From: Lachnospiraceae bacterium
Lineage (GTDB): Bacteria > Bacillota > Clostridia > Lachnospirales > Lachnospiraceae
Direction of reading: 5' to 3'
Assembly (NCBI GenBank): GCA_015057585.1
Contig: SVEF01000003.1
Coordinates: 62,001-126,000 of the forward strand
Length of the DNA: 64,000 bases
In this document: positions 24,216 through 31,908 of the stretch, piece by piece
Layout of the letters: the number at the start of each line of letters is the position of its first letter
Position numbering within the stretch: the stretch's first letter is position 1
Made by a program: the position numbers and the translations under genes
Notes under the pieces: generated by a model
What the model was told of the DNA's origin: nothing
The model's input: only the letters and a program-made list of their open reading frames with translations
The model's database searches: none

Positions 24216-26885
24216 TTATCTCTTTCTCTTCTTTAATACAACTGCCACTGCCGCACCAAGTGCTGCCACTGCTGCCACACCGCCTGCAATCGGAAGCACA
24301 TTGCCGGAAGCCGGCTTATTGTCATCCTGACAAAGAACCATAGCAGAGATACCTTCTACTGTTGCCTTGCCGCTCACCGTCTTTAATACCTTTGTACCTG
24401 CCTTATTGCCGCTGACATAAACGTTCCAGTCACCTTCCGGAAGCTCTACGGTTGTCTTTTCCGGATTTGGATTGAAGATAACGAAAATGTTATCCGCCAC
24501 TTCTCCTTCGTAAGAACCGTCAATTAAGAATGCAAGTACGTTGTCATCCTGCACCGGCTGCGAAGTAATGTAGGACTTGGTATCGTCTGCGCTTGTCATA
24601 CGGAGTGCCGCATGCTCCTTACGGAAAGCAATGAGTCCCTTGTAATATTCGAATACATTCTGATATTCCTTGTTGTTTAAATCAGCCCACTTTAAGTTGT
24701 TGACTGCATCGGAAGAGGAATAGCTGTTTTCATCAAAGGTACCGTCTGCCTTTACCTTGGTACGAAGCATCTCTTCACCGGCCTGCATAAACGGAACACC
24801 CTGGGATGTCATGTAAATAGCTGCAGCCAGATTGTTCATCTTTACCAGATCTGCTCTGGAGGAATCCGGTGTGGAAGCCGTAATACGGTCAATCAGTGTC
24901 ATGTTATCGTGACAGGACGCGTAGTTTACGGTCTGTGTCGGAGACTTGCACCATGCGGAAAGTCCGATAAAGGCCTTGGCAATGAGGGATGTTTTTCCGG
25001 TTGCACCTGCTACATAACCCTTTTCGTGATTAAATACACTTCCCTTAATCGCATCACGGATTGCGTCATCAAAGTAAGCAAATCCCGGAGTCAGTTGGGA
25101 ATTTGTCTGTGTTGCCAAACTATAGCCATTCTTTGTAACGCTTGTGGACATGGTCCAGCCTTCGCCGTAAAATACTACGTCCGGATGCTTTGCATGTACC
25201 GTTTCTACGATTTCATTGATTGTTTCGGTATCCATAAGACCAACCAGGTCAAAACGGAAACCGTCAATGTGGTACTCTTCTACCCAGTAATTTACGGAAT
25301 CCACGATGTACTTCTTTACCATGGAACGTTCTGTTGCAGTATCGTTACCGCAACCGGAACCATTAGAATAGGTGCCGTTTTCGGAAATTCTGGAGAAGTA
25401 CTGCGGTACAATCTTGTTGAAGCAGAATTCGCTTGCATTGTAAACGTGATTGTAAACAACGTCCATAATTACGCTGATGCCGTTCTCATGAAGCCCCTGC
25501 ACCATCTGCTTGAATTCCTTCACTCTTACTTCACCCTTCGCCGGGTCTGTAGAGTAGGAACCTTCCGGTACGTTGTAGTTTACCGGGTCATAACCCCAGT
25601 TGAACTGCGGTGTGCTCAGTTTGCTTTCATCGACAGAGCCGTAGTCATACACCGGAAGAAGATGTACATGGGTAATTCCCAATTCCTTCATGTGGTCAAG
25701 ACCGGTTGCCTTTCCCTTACCGTTGGTTGTTCCCGTTTCGATAAGACCTAAGTATTTACCTTTATTGGTAATACCGGAATTTTCATCTACGGAAAGATCA
25801 CGTACATGTAATTCGTAAATAATCGCATCATTAAATTTCTTATCTGCATTCGGATTCTTGTCATTTTCCCATCCTTCCGGATCGGTGGAATCCAGGTCGA
25901 TGACCATCGCACGCTTACCGTTAACACCTGTGGTTCTTGCGTATGGGTCGCAGGCTTCTGTCTTTGTGCCGCCGATTTCCACAACGTAGGTGTAATAGGT
26001 TCCGTTTAAATCACCTTCGATATCCACAACCCAGGTTCCGTTGACATCTGCAGTCATCGGATATGTCTTAATTGCATCAGGTGTACCCGGATTCCCGCTT
26101 GCATAAAGTCTTACTGCCATGGAATCCGCGGTCGGTGCCCATACACGGAAGGTTGTCTTTTCCTTTGTATAGGTTGCACCTAAATCATTTCCTGTATAAG
26201 TATACTTTTCTTCAAATTTTTCTGTAGAAAAAATAATTGGCATCACTACGTTATACTCCGTTCCGTCACATGTGACTGTATACTGTTTCGTGGTTTCCAG
26301 TTCTACCTTTAATACCAGGTTATACTTATAATTTCCTGCTGCTGTTACCTCTGCAATCTCTACCGCTCCGTTTGGTCCGTTAACAGTAAAATAGGAATTC
26401 AGGTCGTCCACCATCAATTCACCCGTAAATGTAGCTACAATTGTCGTTTCGCCGTCATAACGTGCTCCGGACATCTTAACACCCGTTACTGCGTCCTCGC
26501 CGTACTCTTTGGTGTAGCCTTTTACACCGGATTCCACATAAATATGTACCGTACCGGATACCATCTCCGCAATATCAATAAACTGGTCTTCATTGATATC
26601 CTTTTCCCAGCTTGCCGTACGTACGATAAAGCCAACCTCGGTCACACCCGGTGTTACCTGCATGGTTGCTACCATATCCCCGTTCTCCTCTGCAAACGGA
26701 TAGCCTTTACCGTCCTTGCCCTTTTCCCAGAGCCACACATCCCAGCCTTCGTAATTGTTGTCTGTTCTGTGATAATGAAGTTTGATGATGAGTTCCTCTG
26801 CTGCGTTTGCAATCTGTAAGTTGCCCGGAATCATGGTAACTAACATCATAAGCACTGCGAGGAACGCAAAAATACGTTTCTTCAT
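24216..26885 (-). CDS. pulA: Type I pullulanase, secreted and surface anchored
   Basis: 889 aa. A signal peptide (cleavage after about residue 29, ANA-AE) is followed by a CBM41-like starch-binding domain (KLHYHRTDNNYEGWDVWLWE), an Ig-like/CBM48 region, and a GH13 catalytic barrel. The pullulanase hallmark YDPVNYNVPEGSYSTDP is present. The nucleophile Asp is in GFRFDLVGLMD, the acid Glu in FYGEGW, and the third Asp region in SCHDNMTL. The C-terminus has LPIAGG, a membrane helix and KKRKR, compatible with membrane anchoring or a non-standard sortase signal. It hydrolyses alpha-1,6 links in pullulan, amylopectin and limit dextrins. RBS AAGGAGGG. Nearest neighbours are not starch genes. Confidence 0.93.
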   Translation of the reverse strand: MKKRIFAFLAVLMMLVTMIPGNLQIANAAEELIIKLHYHRTDNNYEGWDVWLWEKGKDGKGYPFAEENGDMVATMQVTPGVTEVGFIVRTASWEKDINEDQFIDIAEMVSGTVHIYVESGVKGYTKEYGEDAVTGVKMSGARYDGETTIVATFTGELMVDDLNSYFTVNGPNGAVEIAEVTAAGNYKYNLVLKVELETTKQYTVTCDGTEYNVVMPIIFSTEKFEEKYTYTGNDLGATYTKEKTTFRVWAPTADSMAVRLYASGNPGTPDAIKTYPMTADVNGTWVVDIEGDLNGTYYTYVVEIGGTKTEACDPYARTTGVNGKRAMVIDLDSTDPEGWENDKNPNADKKFNDAIIYELHVRDLSVDENSGITNKGKYLGLIETGTTNGKGKATGLDHMKELGITHVHLLPVYDYGSVDESKLSTPQFNWGYDPVNYNVPEGSYSTDPAKGEVRVKEFKQMVQGLHENGISVIMDVVYNHVYNASEFCFNKIVPQYFSRISENGTYSNGSGCGNDTATERSMVKKYIVDSVNYWVEEYHIDGFRFDLVGLMDTETINEIVETVHAKHPDVVFYGEGWTMSTSVTKNGYSLATQTNSQLTPGFAYFDDAIRDAIKGSVFNHEKGYVAGATGKTSLIAKAFIGLSAWCKSPTQTVNYASCHDNMTLIDRITASTPDSSRADLVKMNNLAAAIYMTSQGVPFMQAGEEMLRTKVKADGTFDENSYSSSDAVNNLKWADLNNKEYQNVFEYYKGLIAFRKEHAALRMTSADDTKSYITSQPVQDDNVLAFLIDGSYEGEVADNIFVIFNPNPEKTTVELPEGDWNVYVSGNKAGTKVLKTVSGKATVEGISAMVLCQDDNKPASGNVLPIAGGVAAVAALGAAVAVVLKKRKR

Positions 26886-26928
26886 AAACTAATAAACCCT
26901 CCTTGTTGTAAAAACCTTTATATTTCTG

Positions 26929-26956
26929 ATTATACCTGATTCTGCGCCATTTTCAA
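26929..26956 (-). promoter_or_regulatory. Promoter of the pullulanase gene
   Basis: Minus-strand TTGAAA (26951-26956), a 16-nt spacer and TATAAT (26929-26934), about 44 nt before the ATG. The 26886-27137 gap otherwise holds A/T-rich sequence and the divergent promoter of the CofE-like gene. Confidence 0.65.
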
Positions 26957-27047
26957 TACTTTCCTGAAATTTTTTTCGCTTTTTTTCGCTTTTTTCGAAA
27001 ATTATAGCATCTGTTATTTTTTTTCATGATTCCGTGGAAAAAATTAC

Positions 27048-27076
27048 TTGCGCGATGCAGACCATGTATGTATAAT
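27048..27076 (+). promoter_or_regulatory. Promoter of the CofE-like gene
   Basis: TTGCGC (27048-27053), a 17-nt spacer and a perfect TATAAT (27071-27076), 61 nt before the chosen ATG. Confidence 0.6.
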
Positions 27077-27137
27077 AATACTGTATTTTTTCGGGGTATC
27101 CCGGAGAATAACTCTAAATAAGAATGAAGGTATGACA

Positions 27138-28328
27138 ATGGAAAGAAAAGTCGGAACAATTTCAAGAGGTATTCGTGGGCCTATCATCAGACAGGGCGAT
27201 GATCTGGTTGACATCACCGTATCCTGCGTTCTGGATGCCGCAGAGAGTGAAGGTTTCTCTTTACGAGACCGCGATGTCATTGCGCTCACCGAATCCATCG
27301 TAGCCAGAGCACAAGGTAATTACGCTCCTGTAGAAGCAATTGCGGAGGACGTAAGAGCAAAACTGGGTGGCGGCACCATCGGTGTTATCTTCCCGATTTT
27401 ATCCCGTAACCGTTTTGCCATCTGCTTAAGGGGAATCGCAATGGGTGCGAAAAAGGTTGTGTTAATGCTCAGCTATCCTAGTGACGAAGTAGGCAATGCC
27501 CTTCTTACCTATGATCAGTTGGACGAAGCCGGCATCAACCCTTACTCCGATGTCTTATCACTTGATAAATATCGCGAACTGTTCGGTACCAACGTACACG
27601 AATTTACCGGCGTTGATTATGTAGAATACTACTCGAATATTATCCGCGAAGCAGGCGCAGAGGTTGAAGTTGTATTTGCAAACCAGGCAAAGACCATCTT
27701 AAACTATACCGACTGCATCATTACCTGTGATATCCACACCAGAAAGAGAACCAAACGCATCTTACTCGAAAACGGTGCAAAAGTTGTCTGCGGTATGGAT
27801 GAAATTTTAAATGCACCGGTTAACGGCAGCGGTTTTAACTCCAGATACGGTTTACTTGGTTCCAACAAATCCACAGAAGATACGATTAAACTCTTCCCTC
27901 AGGATTGCCAGCCTCTTGTAGAGGATATCCAGGCTGAAGTGTTAAAGAGAACCGGAAAGCACGTAGAAGTTATGGTATACGGTGACGGCGCATTCAAGGA
28001 TCCGCAGGGTAAGATTTGGGAACTCGCAGATCCGGTTGTTTCCCCTGCTTTCACGAGCGGCCTTATCGGTACTCCAAATGAACTTAAATTAAAGTATCTT
28101 GCCGATAACGATTTCAAGGATTTAAGCGGCGAGGCATTAAAAGCAGCCATCGCAAAGAGCATTAAAGAGAAGAACGGTAACCTGGTCGGCAACATGGCCT
28201 CCCAGGGCACTACACCAAGACAGCTCACCGATCTAATCGGTTCTTTATGCGACTTAACCAGCGGCTCCGGTGATAAGGGAACACCTATTATCCTGATTCA
28301 GGGCTATTTTGATAACTTCACGGACTAA
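27138..28328 (+). CDS. CofE-like (coenzyme F420-0:L-glutamate ligase family) protein
   Basis: 396 aa. The first half resembles the F420 ligase domain (GDDLVDITVSCVLDAAESEG ... RDVIALTESIVARAQGN). The protein is much longer than the roughly 250 residues of archaeal CofE, with added C-terminal blocks (PQDCQPLVEDIQAEVLKRTGK, VMVYGDGAFKDPQGKIWELADP, ASQGTTPRQLTDLIGSLCDL). No other F420 genes are in view, and clostridia of this type are not known to me as F420 users, so the true ligation substrate is open. The ATG at 27138 is chosen: GAAGG is 7 nt upstream. It is monocistronic, with a hairpin terminator at 28360. Confidence 0.8.
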   Translation: MERKVGTISRGIRGPIIRQGDDLVDITVSCVLDAAESEGFSLRDRDVIALTESIVARAQGNYAPVEAIAEDVRAKLGGGTIGVIFPILSRNRFAICLRGIAMGAKKVVLMLSYPSDEVGNALLTYDQLDEAGINPYSDVLSLDKYRELFGTNVHEFTGVDYVEYYSNIIREAGAEVEVVFANQAKTILNYTDCIITCDIHTRKRTKRILLENGAKVVCGMDEILNAPVNGSGFNSRYGLLGSNKSTEDTIKLFPQDCQPLVEDIQAEVLKRTGKHVEVMVYGDGAFKDPQGKIWELADPVVSPAFTSGLIGTPNELKLKYLADNDFKDLSGEALKAAIAKSIKEKNGNLVGNMASQGTTPRQLTDLIGSLCDLTSGSGDKGTPIILIQGYFDNFTD

Positions 28329-28335
28329 GGAGTCA

Positions 28336-28502
28336 GGGAACAAAACAAAGAAAATGCAAAGAGTCTCCGCGCGAAGCGCCGGAGACTCTTGTTTTCTGTA
28401 ATAAGCGGATGGAAAATTTATTTTCCTATCCGATTGTTGCAGAAAATAAGAGAGCCTGCCGTTTTAGGCATGGCTCTTTGTATTTTCTTGTTTTCAGTTC
28501 CC
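28336..28502. repeat. Cloverleaf-like palindromic element, family F, downstream of the CofE-like gene
   Basis: An outer stem (GGGAAC at 28336-28341 with GTTCCC at 28497-28502, continuing through AAGAAAAT.CAAAGAG / CTCTTTG.ATTTTCTT) encloses three hairpins. These are AGAGTCTCCG/CGGAGACTCT (28360-28389), a long TTTTCTG...GGAAAA / TTTTCC...CAGAAAA hairpin (28391-28446), and AGAGCC-TGCC/GGCA-GGCTCT (28451-28477). The first hairpin followed by TGTTTTC may serve as the gene's terminator. Confidence 0.75.
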
Positions 28503-28636
28503 GTCACCCAAAGCGGATGAGCAAAACACAAGTTGCGCAGCAACGTCTGACGACGTAGTCGGCAGGTTTTGCGAATTCGCGTTAGGTGTGTGAACAATAA
28601 CTCCGGCATGTTCAGTTCCCGTCACCCAAAGCGGAT
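28493..28636. repeat. 26-bp direct repeats flanking a small branched element
   Basis: A 26-bp sequence beginning TTCAGTTCCCGTCACC and ending AAGCGGAT occurs exactly at 28493-28518 and 28611-28636, 118 bp apart. Between them is a small branched structure: GCAAAAC/GTTTTGC (28521-28572) encloses the hairpins GTTGC-GCA-GCAAC and ACGTC-TGAC-GACGT. The palindrome GCGAATTCGC follows. The second repeat ends at the chemoreceptor stop. Confidence 0.75.
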
Positions 28637-28637
28637 C

Positions 28638-30356
28638 TTATATCTCAAAAAACTCAATCAACTGCACCATCGTCTCTACCTGAGCCTTCTGCTCCTCGCT
28701 GACCGCCGCGGTCTCTTCCGAAGTTGCAGAGTTGCTGTCTACTACCTCCGTTACCGCTGCAATTGTGTGATTCACCTCGTGCACACTTTCTACTTCCTTA
28801 TGCAGCATATCGGCAATCTCACCCATCTTCTGTGTAGCAATCTGTGCTCCCTGCATCACTTCCTTCATACTTTCCGTTGTCTCATCCGCAATTGCAATTC
28901 CCTTTTCCACCGCCTGAATCGTGGTTTCAATCAACTGCGTTGTTCTTCCGGAGGCTGCCGAAGACTCTTCTGCTAACTTCTTTACCTGCTCAGCAACCAC
29001 TGCAAAGCCACGACCGGCTTCACCCGCTCTTGCCGCTTCAATTGCCGCATTCAGTGACAAAAGATTCGTCTGATTTGCAATTTCCTCAATCGTACCGATA
29101 ATCGTCTTAATCTGCTCTGAACACTTACTGATTTCCGCAATAGCAACCTTCAGTTCCTCCATATGCGCGTTACCCTGCTGTACCGCTTCTCCGGCCTGTG
29201 TTGCAATGCTTACGGATTCCTGTGCTGCTGCCGCACTGTGTTCCATACCCTCCGACATCCGCTTCATCATCGTAACCAGTTCTGCCATCTGGGTGGCCTG
29301 TACATTACTGCCTTCCGCCAAATCCTGTGCTGCACATGCCAGCTGGTCAGACCCGGTATTTATCTGGTCCGATGCCACGCGGAGTGTGTATAATGTCTCA
29401 TGCATTTTTTCTTTAATGATTTGTAGCGCCTGTTCAATTCTCTTGAACTCACCGATATAGTTTGACTTTGTATCAAACCGGTAATCTCCGTTTCCCATCT
29501 GTTCTAAGATACCGGTCACTTCACCAATCATCTCACCCATGCTGTTCTTCATGAAATTAATGGAACGCACCATGGTTCCGACTTCCGTATCATTTTCTTC
29601 CAGGGAGAGCGGCACCGAAAAATCGCCATCTGCCATGTGCTTCATCTGCTCGGACACCTCAAGAACCGGGTGCAGTAACTTTTTGTTTGTGAAAATATAC
29701 ATGCGCATAAACTGCATTACTACGTTCAGAATGGATACCACAAGAATCAGCTGCATTAAAATCTGTACCTTGCCTAAAATATCAATCTGAATGGCTTTTC
29801 TTCTCTGAATTGTAGAAATCAGCGCATCTGTATCCGCACTGACTGCTTCTGCCAATTCCTCGTAAGAGGCTCCGAACACTATCGCTGTTGCTCCTGCCGT
29901 GTCTCCGATCTGTACCAATTTGATTGCCGTCTGCTCCAGCGGAAGCATTGCTTTTTCTTCTGTAATAATCTGATTTAAAACTTCCCATTCGGTTTCCGTT
30001 ACATCCGAATTTTTTAAAATTTCAAGAGCCTTTCCTTTATTGTCTATCGTTTTCGTCTCATTGATATACTTATCATAATACTGTTGTTTTCCGGTTACGG
30101 CATAGGACTGAACTGCAAACGAAAGGTTTTTGGAACCGAGTCTGTACTGATCCAGTGCCTGTAACATTTCCAAACGGGCACCTTGCGCCATAGTAATCCA
30201 AAGGTTAATTCCGAGTGACATCAAAAGTACGACTCCGCCTACTACCAATGCCTTTTTCATGGTTTTCACCAGAAGCTTCATTCTCGCTGCCTGTCCCATG
30301 TTCTCGATTTTTGCACTTGCCTTATACTCTGCATAGTCTCTTTTTTTTCGAGCCAT
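28638..30356 (-). CDS. Methyl-accepting chemotaxis protein
   Basis: 572 aa transmembrane chemoreceptor. An N-terminal membrane helix (about 32-55), an extracellular four-helix-bundle-like domain (about 56-190), a second membrane helix (about 195-220), HAMP (about 222-275), and the conserved signalling hairpin [41 protein letters not shown]. It passes ligand signals to CheA/CheW. No chemotaxis genes lie nearby. RBS AAAGGAGG is 7 nt before ATG. The promoter is TTGTAA / 17 / TAAAAT (minus strand 30404-30432), with no clear sigma-28 site. The ligand is unknown. Confidence 0.95.
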   Translation of the reverse strand: MARKKRDYAEYKASAKIENMGQAARMKLLVKTMKKALVVGGVVLLMSLGINLWITMAQGARLEMLQALDQYRLGSKNLSFAVQSYAVTGKQQYYDKYINETKTIDNKGKALEILKNSDVTETEWEVLNQIITEEKAMLPLEQTAIKLVQIGDTAGATAIVFGASYEELAEAVSADTDALISTIQRRKAIQIDILGKVQILMQLILVVSILNVVMQFMRMYIFTNKKLLHPVLEVSEQMKHMADGDFSVPLSLEENDTEVGTMVRSINFMKNSMGEMIGEVTGILEQMGNGDYRFDTKSNYIGEFKRIEQALQIIKEKMHETLYTLRVASDQINTGSDQLACAAQDLAEGSNVQATQMAELVTMMKRMSEGMEHSAAAAQESVSIATQAGEAVQQGNAHMEELKVAIAEISKCSEQIKTIIGTIEEIANQTNLLSLNAAIEAARAGEAGRGFAVVAEQVKKLAEESSAASGRTTQLIETTIQAVEKGIAIADETTESMKEVMQGAQIATQKMGEIADMLHKEVESVHEVNHTIAAVTEVVDSNSATSEETAAVSEEQKAQVETMVQLIEFFEI

Positions 30357-30403
30357 ATCGTTACCTCCTTTGTAAAACTGCTACTATATTCTCCGATAAC
30401 TCT

Positions 30404-30432
30404 ATTTTATACGGAATTCTTGATTATTACAA
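30404..30432 (-). promoter_or_regulatory. Promoter of the chemoreceptor gene
   Basis: Minus-strand TTGTAA (30427-30432), a 17-nt spacer and TAAAAT (30404-30409), just after the end of the bile salt hydrolase gene. Confidence 0.55.
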
Positions 30433-30459
30433 CTGTTTTTCTTTTAATATGAATGTTTA

Positions 30460-31407
30460 TTACTTTTGTTCATATATTACCAGGCGATTTCCCCACAGTT
30501 CTTCTTTCCGCATATCAACGCCCTTTATCCCTCTCTCTTCATACGTCACGTAATAATAAATCCCCCTATCCAGACTCATACAGCACGAATACACCGTATA
30601 CTCATACTGCCCATCCTCCAAAAGCACACATCCTCTTTGCTGCTCCACCGAAGTCAGGATATGAAAAAACTGGTTTACACTTTCTTTCTCCCCTTCTCCG
30701 GACACAGAATTTAGCCGCACAAAGGCTGCCCGTACAAATCTCGATGCCGAAGACAAATCTCCCGGTAGTCCCATCGCCCCCATCCCTTCGCTGTAGATTT
30801 CCAATTCCAGGTTTTCCGCAAAGGAAAGTTCCGGCTTTTTTCGGCTCAGTCGCATATAGTTGCTCAAATTCAGCAGATGATACGGAAACGGTGGATTATT
30901 CGTCAGGACTCCGATGGTATTTTCGTAAAACCGCACTCCCTCTTTCATCGGCTCCACAACAATACTCCGTTCTCCGTCCGATATCATAAAATGCAGCGGC
31001 ATATTCGGTATCTCTTTTGTAAACGGCACATCCACCAGATTCAGATTCTTTAGCAGTTCCCGTACCTCTCCCAAATCCGCACATTGCGACAGCACCCACG
31101 GAATCAACTCATACGGTGCAATGTTATCCTTTCCTTCCTCTACATTCTGATACACCGCATTCCCCACAAAAGCCAGGCCTGCCATCCCGATACCTTTTTC
31201 ATTCATCCCGTCAAAATAGAGCGGATATCCCTCAGATAGATAAGCCGCACCGATGATGGCATAATGCTCCTGCACAGAACGTCGGAACCGAAAAGAAAGA
31301 GGAAAGCGCCTCGGTGTTATCACCACGCTTTCCTCATACGAATGTTCCAAATCTAAATTTCTGCCAAAATAATTGCCTTTGGTTTTGTAACATACTGCAG
31401 TACACAT
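30460..31407 (-). CDS. bsh: Bile salt hydrolase / penicillin V acylase family
   Basis: 315 aa. The start at 31407 gives MCTAVCYKTKGNYFGRNLDLE, exactly the N-terminus needed because removal of Met exposes the nucleophile Cys2. The GTG three codons upstream would hide it. Other expected active-site residues are visible: R16, D19, an Asn near 83 (FVGNAVY), the Asn pair in LTNNPPF near 170, and an Arg near 223 (SASRFVRA). These cytoplasmic Ntn hydrolases deconjugate glycine- or taurine-linked bile acids, pointing to an animal gut habitat. Penicillin V or N-acyl homoserine lactone acylase activity is the alternative within the family. Confidence 0.93.
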   Translation of the reverse strand: MCTAVCYKTKGNYFGRNLDLEHSYEESVVITPRRFPLSFRFRRSVQEHYAIIGAAYLSEGYPLYFDGMNEKGIGMAGLAFVGNAVYQNVEEGKDNIAPYELIPWVLSQCADLGEVRELLKNLNLVDVPFTKEIPNMPLHFMISDGERSIVVEPMKEGVRFYENTIGVLTNNPPFPYHLLNLSNYMRLSRKKPELSFAENLELEIYSEGMGAMGLPGDLSSASRFVRAAFVRLNSVSGEGEKESVNQFFHILTSVEQQRGCVLLEDGQYEYTVYSCCMSLDRGIYYYVTYEERGIKGVDMRKEELWGNRLVIYEQK

Positions 31408-31466
31408 AACTTGCACACCTTTCTTTTTGGTGTTAGTGTGTGCAATATTTTATAATCTATGTACTC

Positions 31467-31877
31467 CTACAGGTGCTTTTCCACAAAGTCATCTAAAAGC
31501 GGAATCTTAACCTCTTTACCAACCCATGCCACAATAATGAAAGCAAGGAAAATCACCTTCTCCAGTAAAGAGATTGCATAGGTAATAAAATAAATTACAT
31601 TGCTGATAAATGCGATGTGGAAATTTCCGCCAAAAATATTGAACAGATTGTCAACCAATGTCATTGCATTTGGAATCAATCCGATCACTGCCGCTATTAA
31701 ATCAAATACCACACAGATCAAAACAGCCTTTACCGCATGCTTCTTTAAACTCATCTCCGGTTCACACAATAAGATGTAACCTGCCAGTAAAGCAAGCGCA
31801 ACGTATCCGCCGAATAAACCAAATACATAAGTAAGTGTCGCTAACATTGCTACAGAAATTCCTAACTTTGTCTTCAT
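31467..31877 (-). CDS. Membrane protein of unknown function, 136 aa
   Basis: 136 aa with four predicted membrane helices (about 7-35, 46-70, 85-108 and 108-122) and a charged C-terminus KIPLLDDFVEKHL. It may belong to a DUF4870-like group of small membrane proteins, but the match is from general pattern only. RBS AGGAGG lies 7 nt before the ATG. It follows the GH3 gene by 31 bp on the same strand and may be cotranscribed with it and with the bsh gene 59 bp further on. Role unknown. Confidence 0.68.
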   Translation of the reverse strand: MKTKLGISVAMLATLTYVFGLFGGYVALALLAGYILLCEPEMSLKKHAVKAVLICVVFDLIAAVIGLIPNAMTLVDNLFNIFGGNFHIAFISNVIYFITYAISLLEKVIFLAFIIVAWVGKEVKIPLLDDFVEKHL

Positions 31878-31908
31878 TTTAATGTCCTCCTAAACTTTTT
31901 TAGATATT

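Noticed and set aside
24909..25751. 280-codon frame on the plus strand
   Set aside because: It is antisense to the pullulanase catalytic domain, whose motifs are intact. The product has no recognisable domain and no ribosome binding site.
28336..28502. tRNA-like cloverleaf
   Set aside because: It has three arms in an outer stem, but there are no tRNA consensus bases (no T-arm GTTCGA, no CCA/discriminator logic), and stem lengths are wrong.
28493..28636. CRISPR-like repeats
   Set aside because: There are only two copies of the 26-bp repeat with a 92-bp structured spacer and no cas genes. It fits insertion scars or element ends better.
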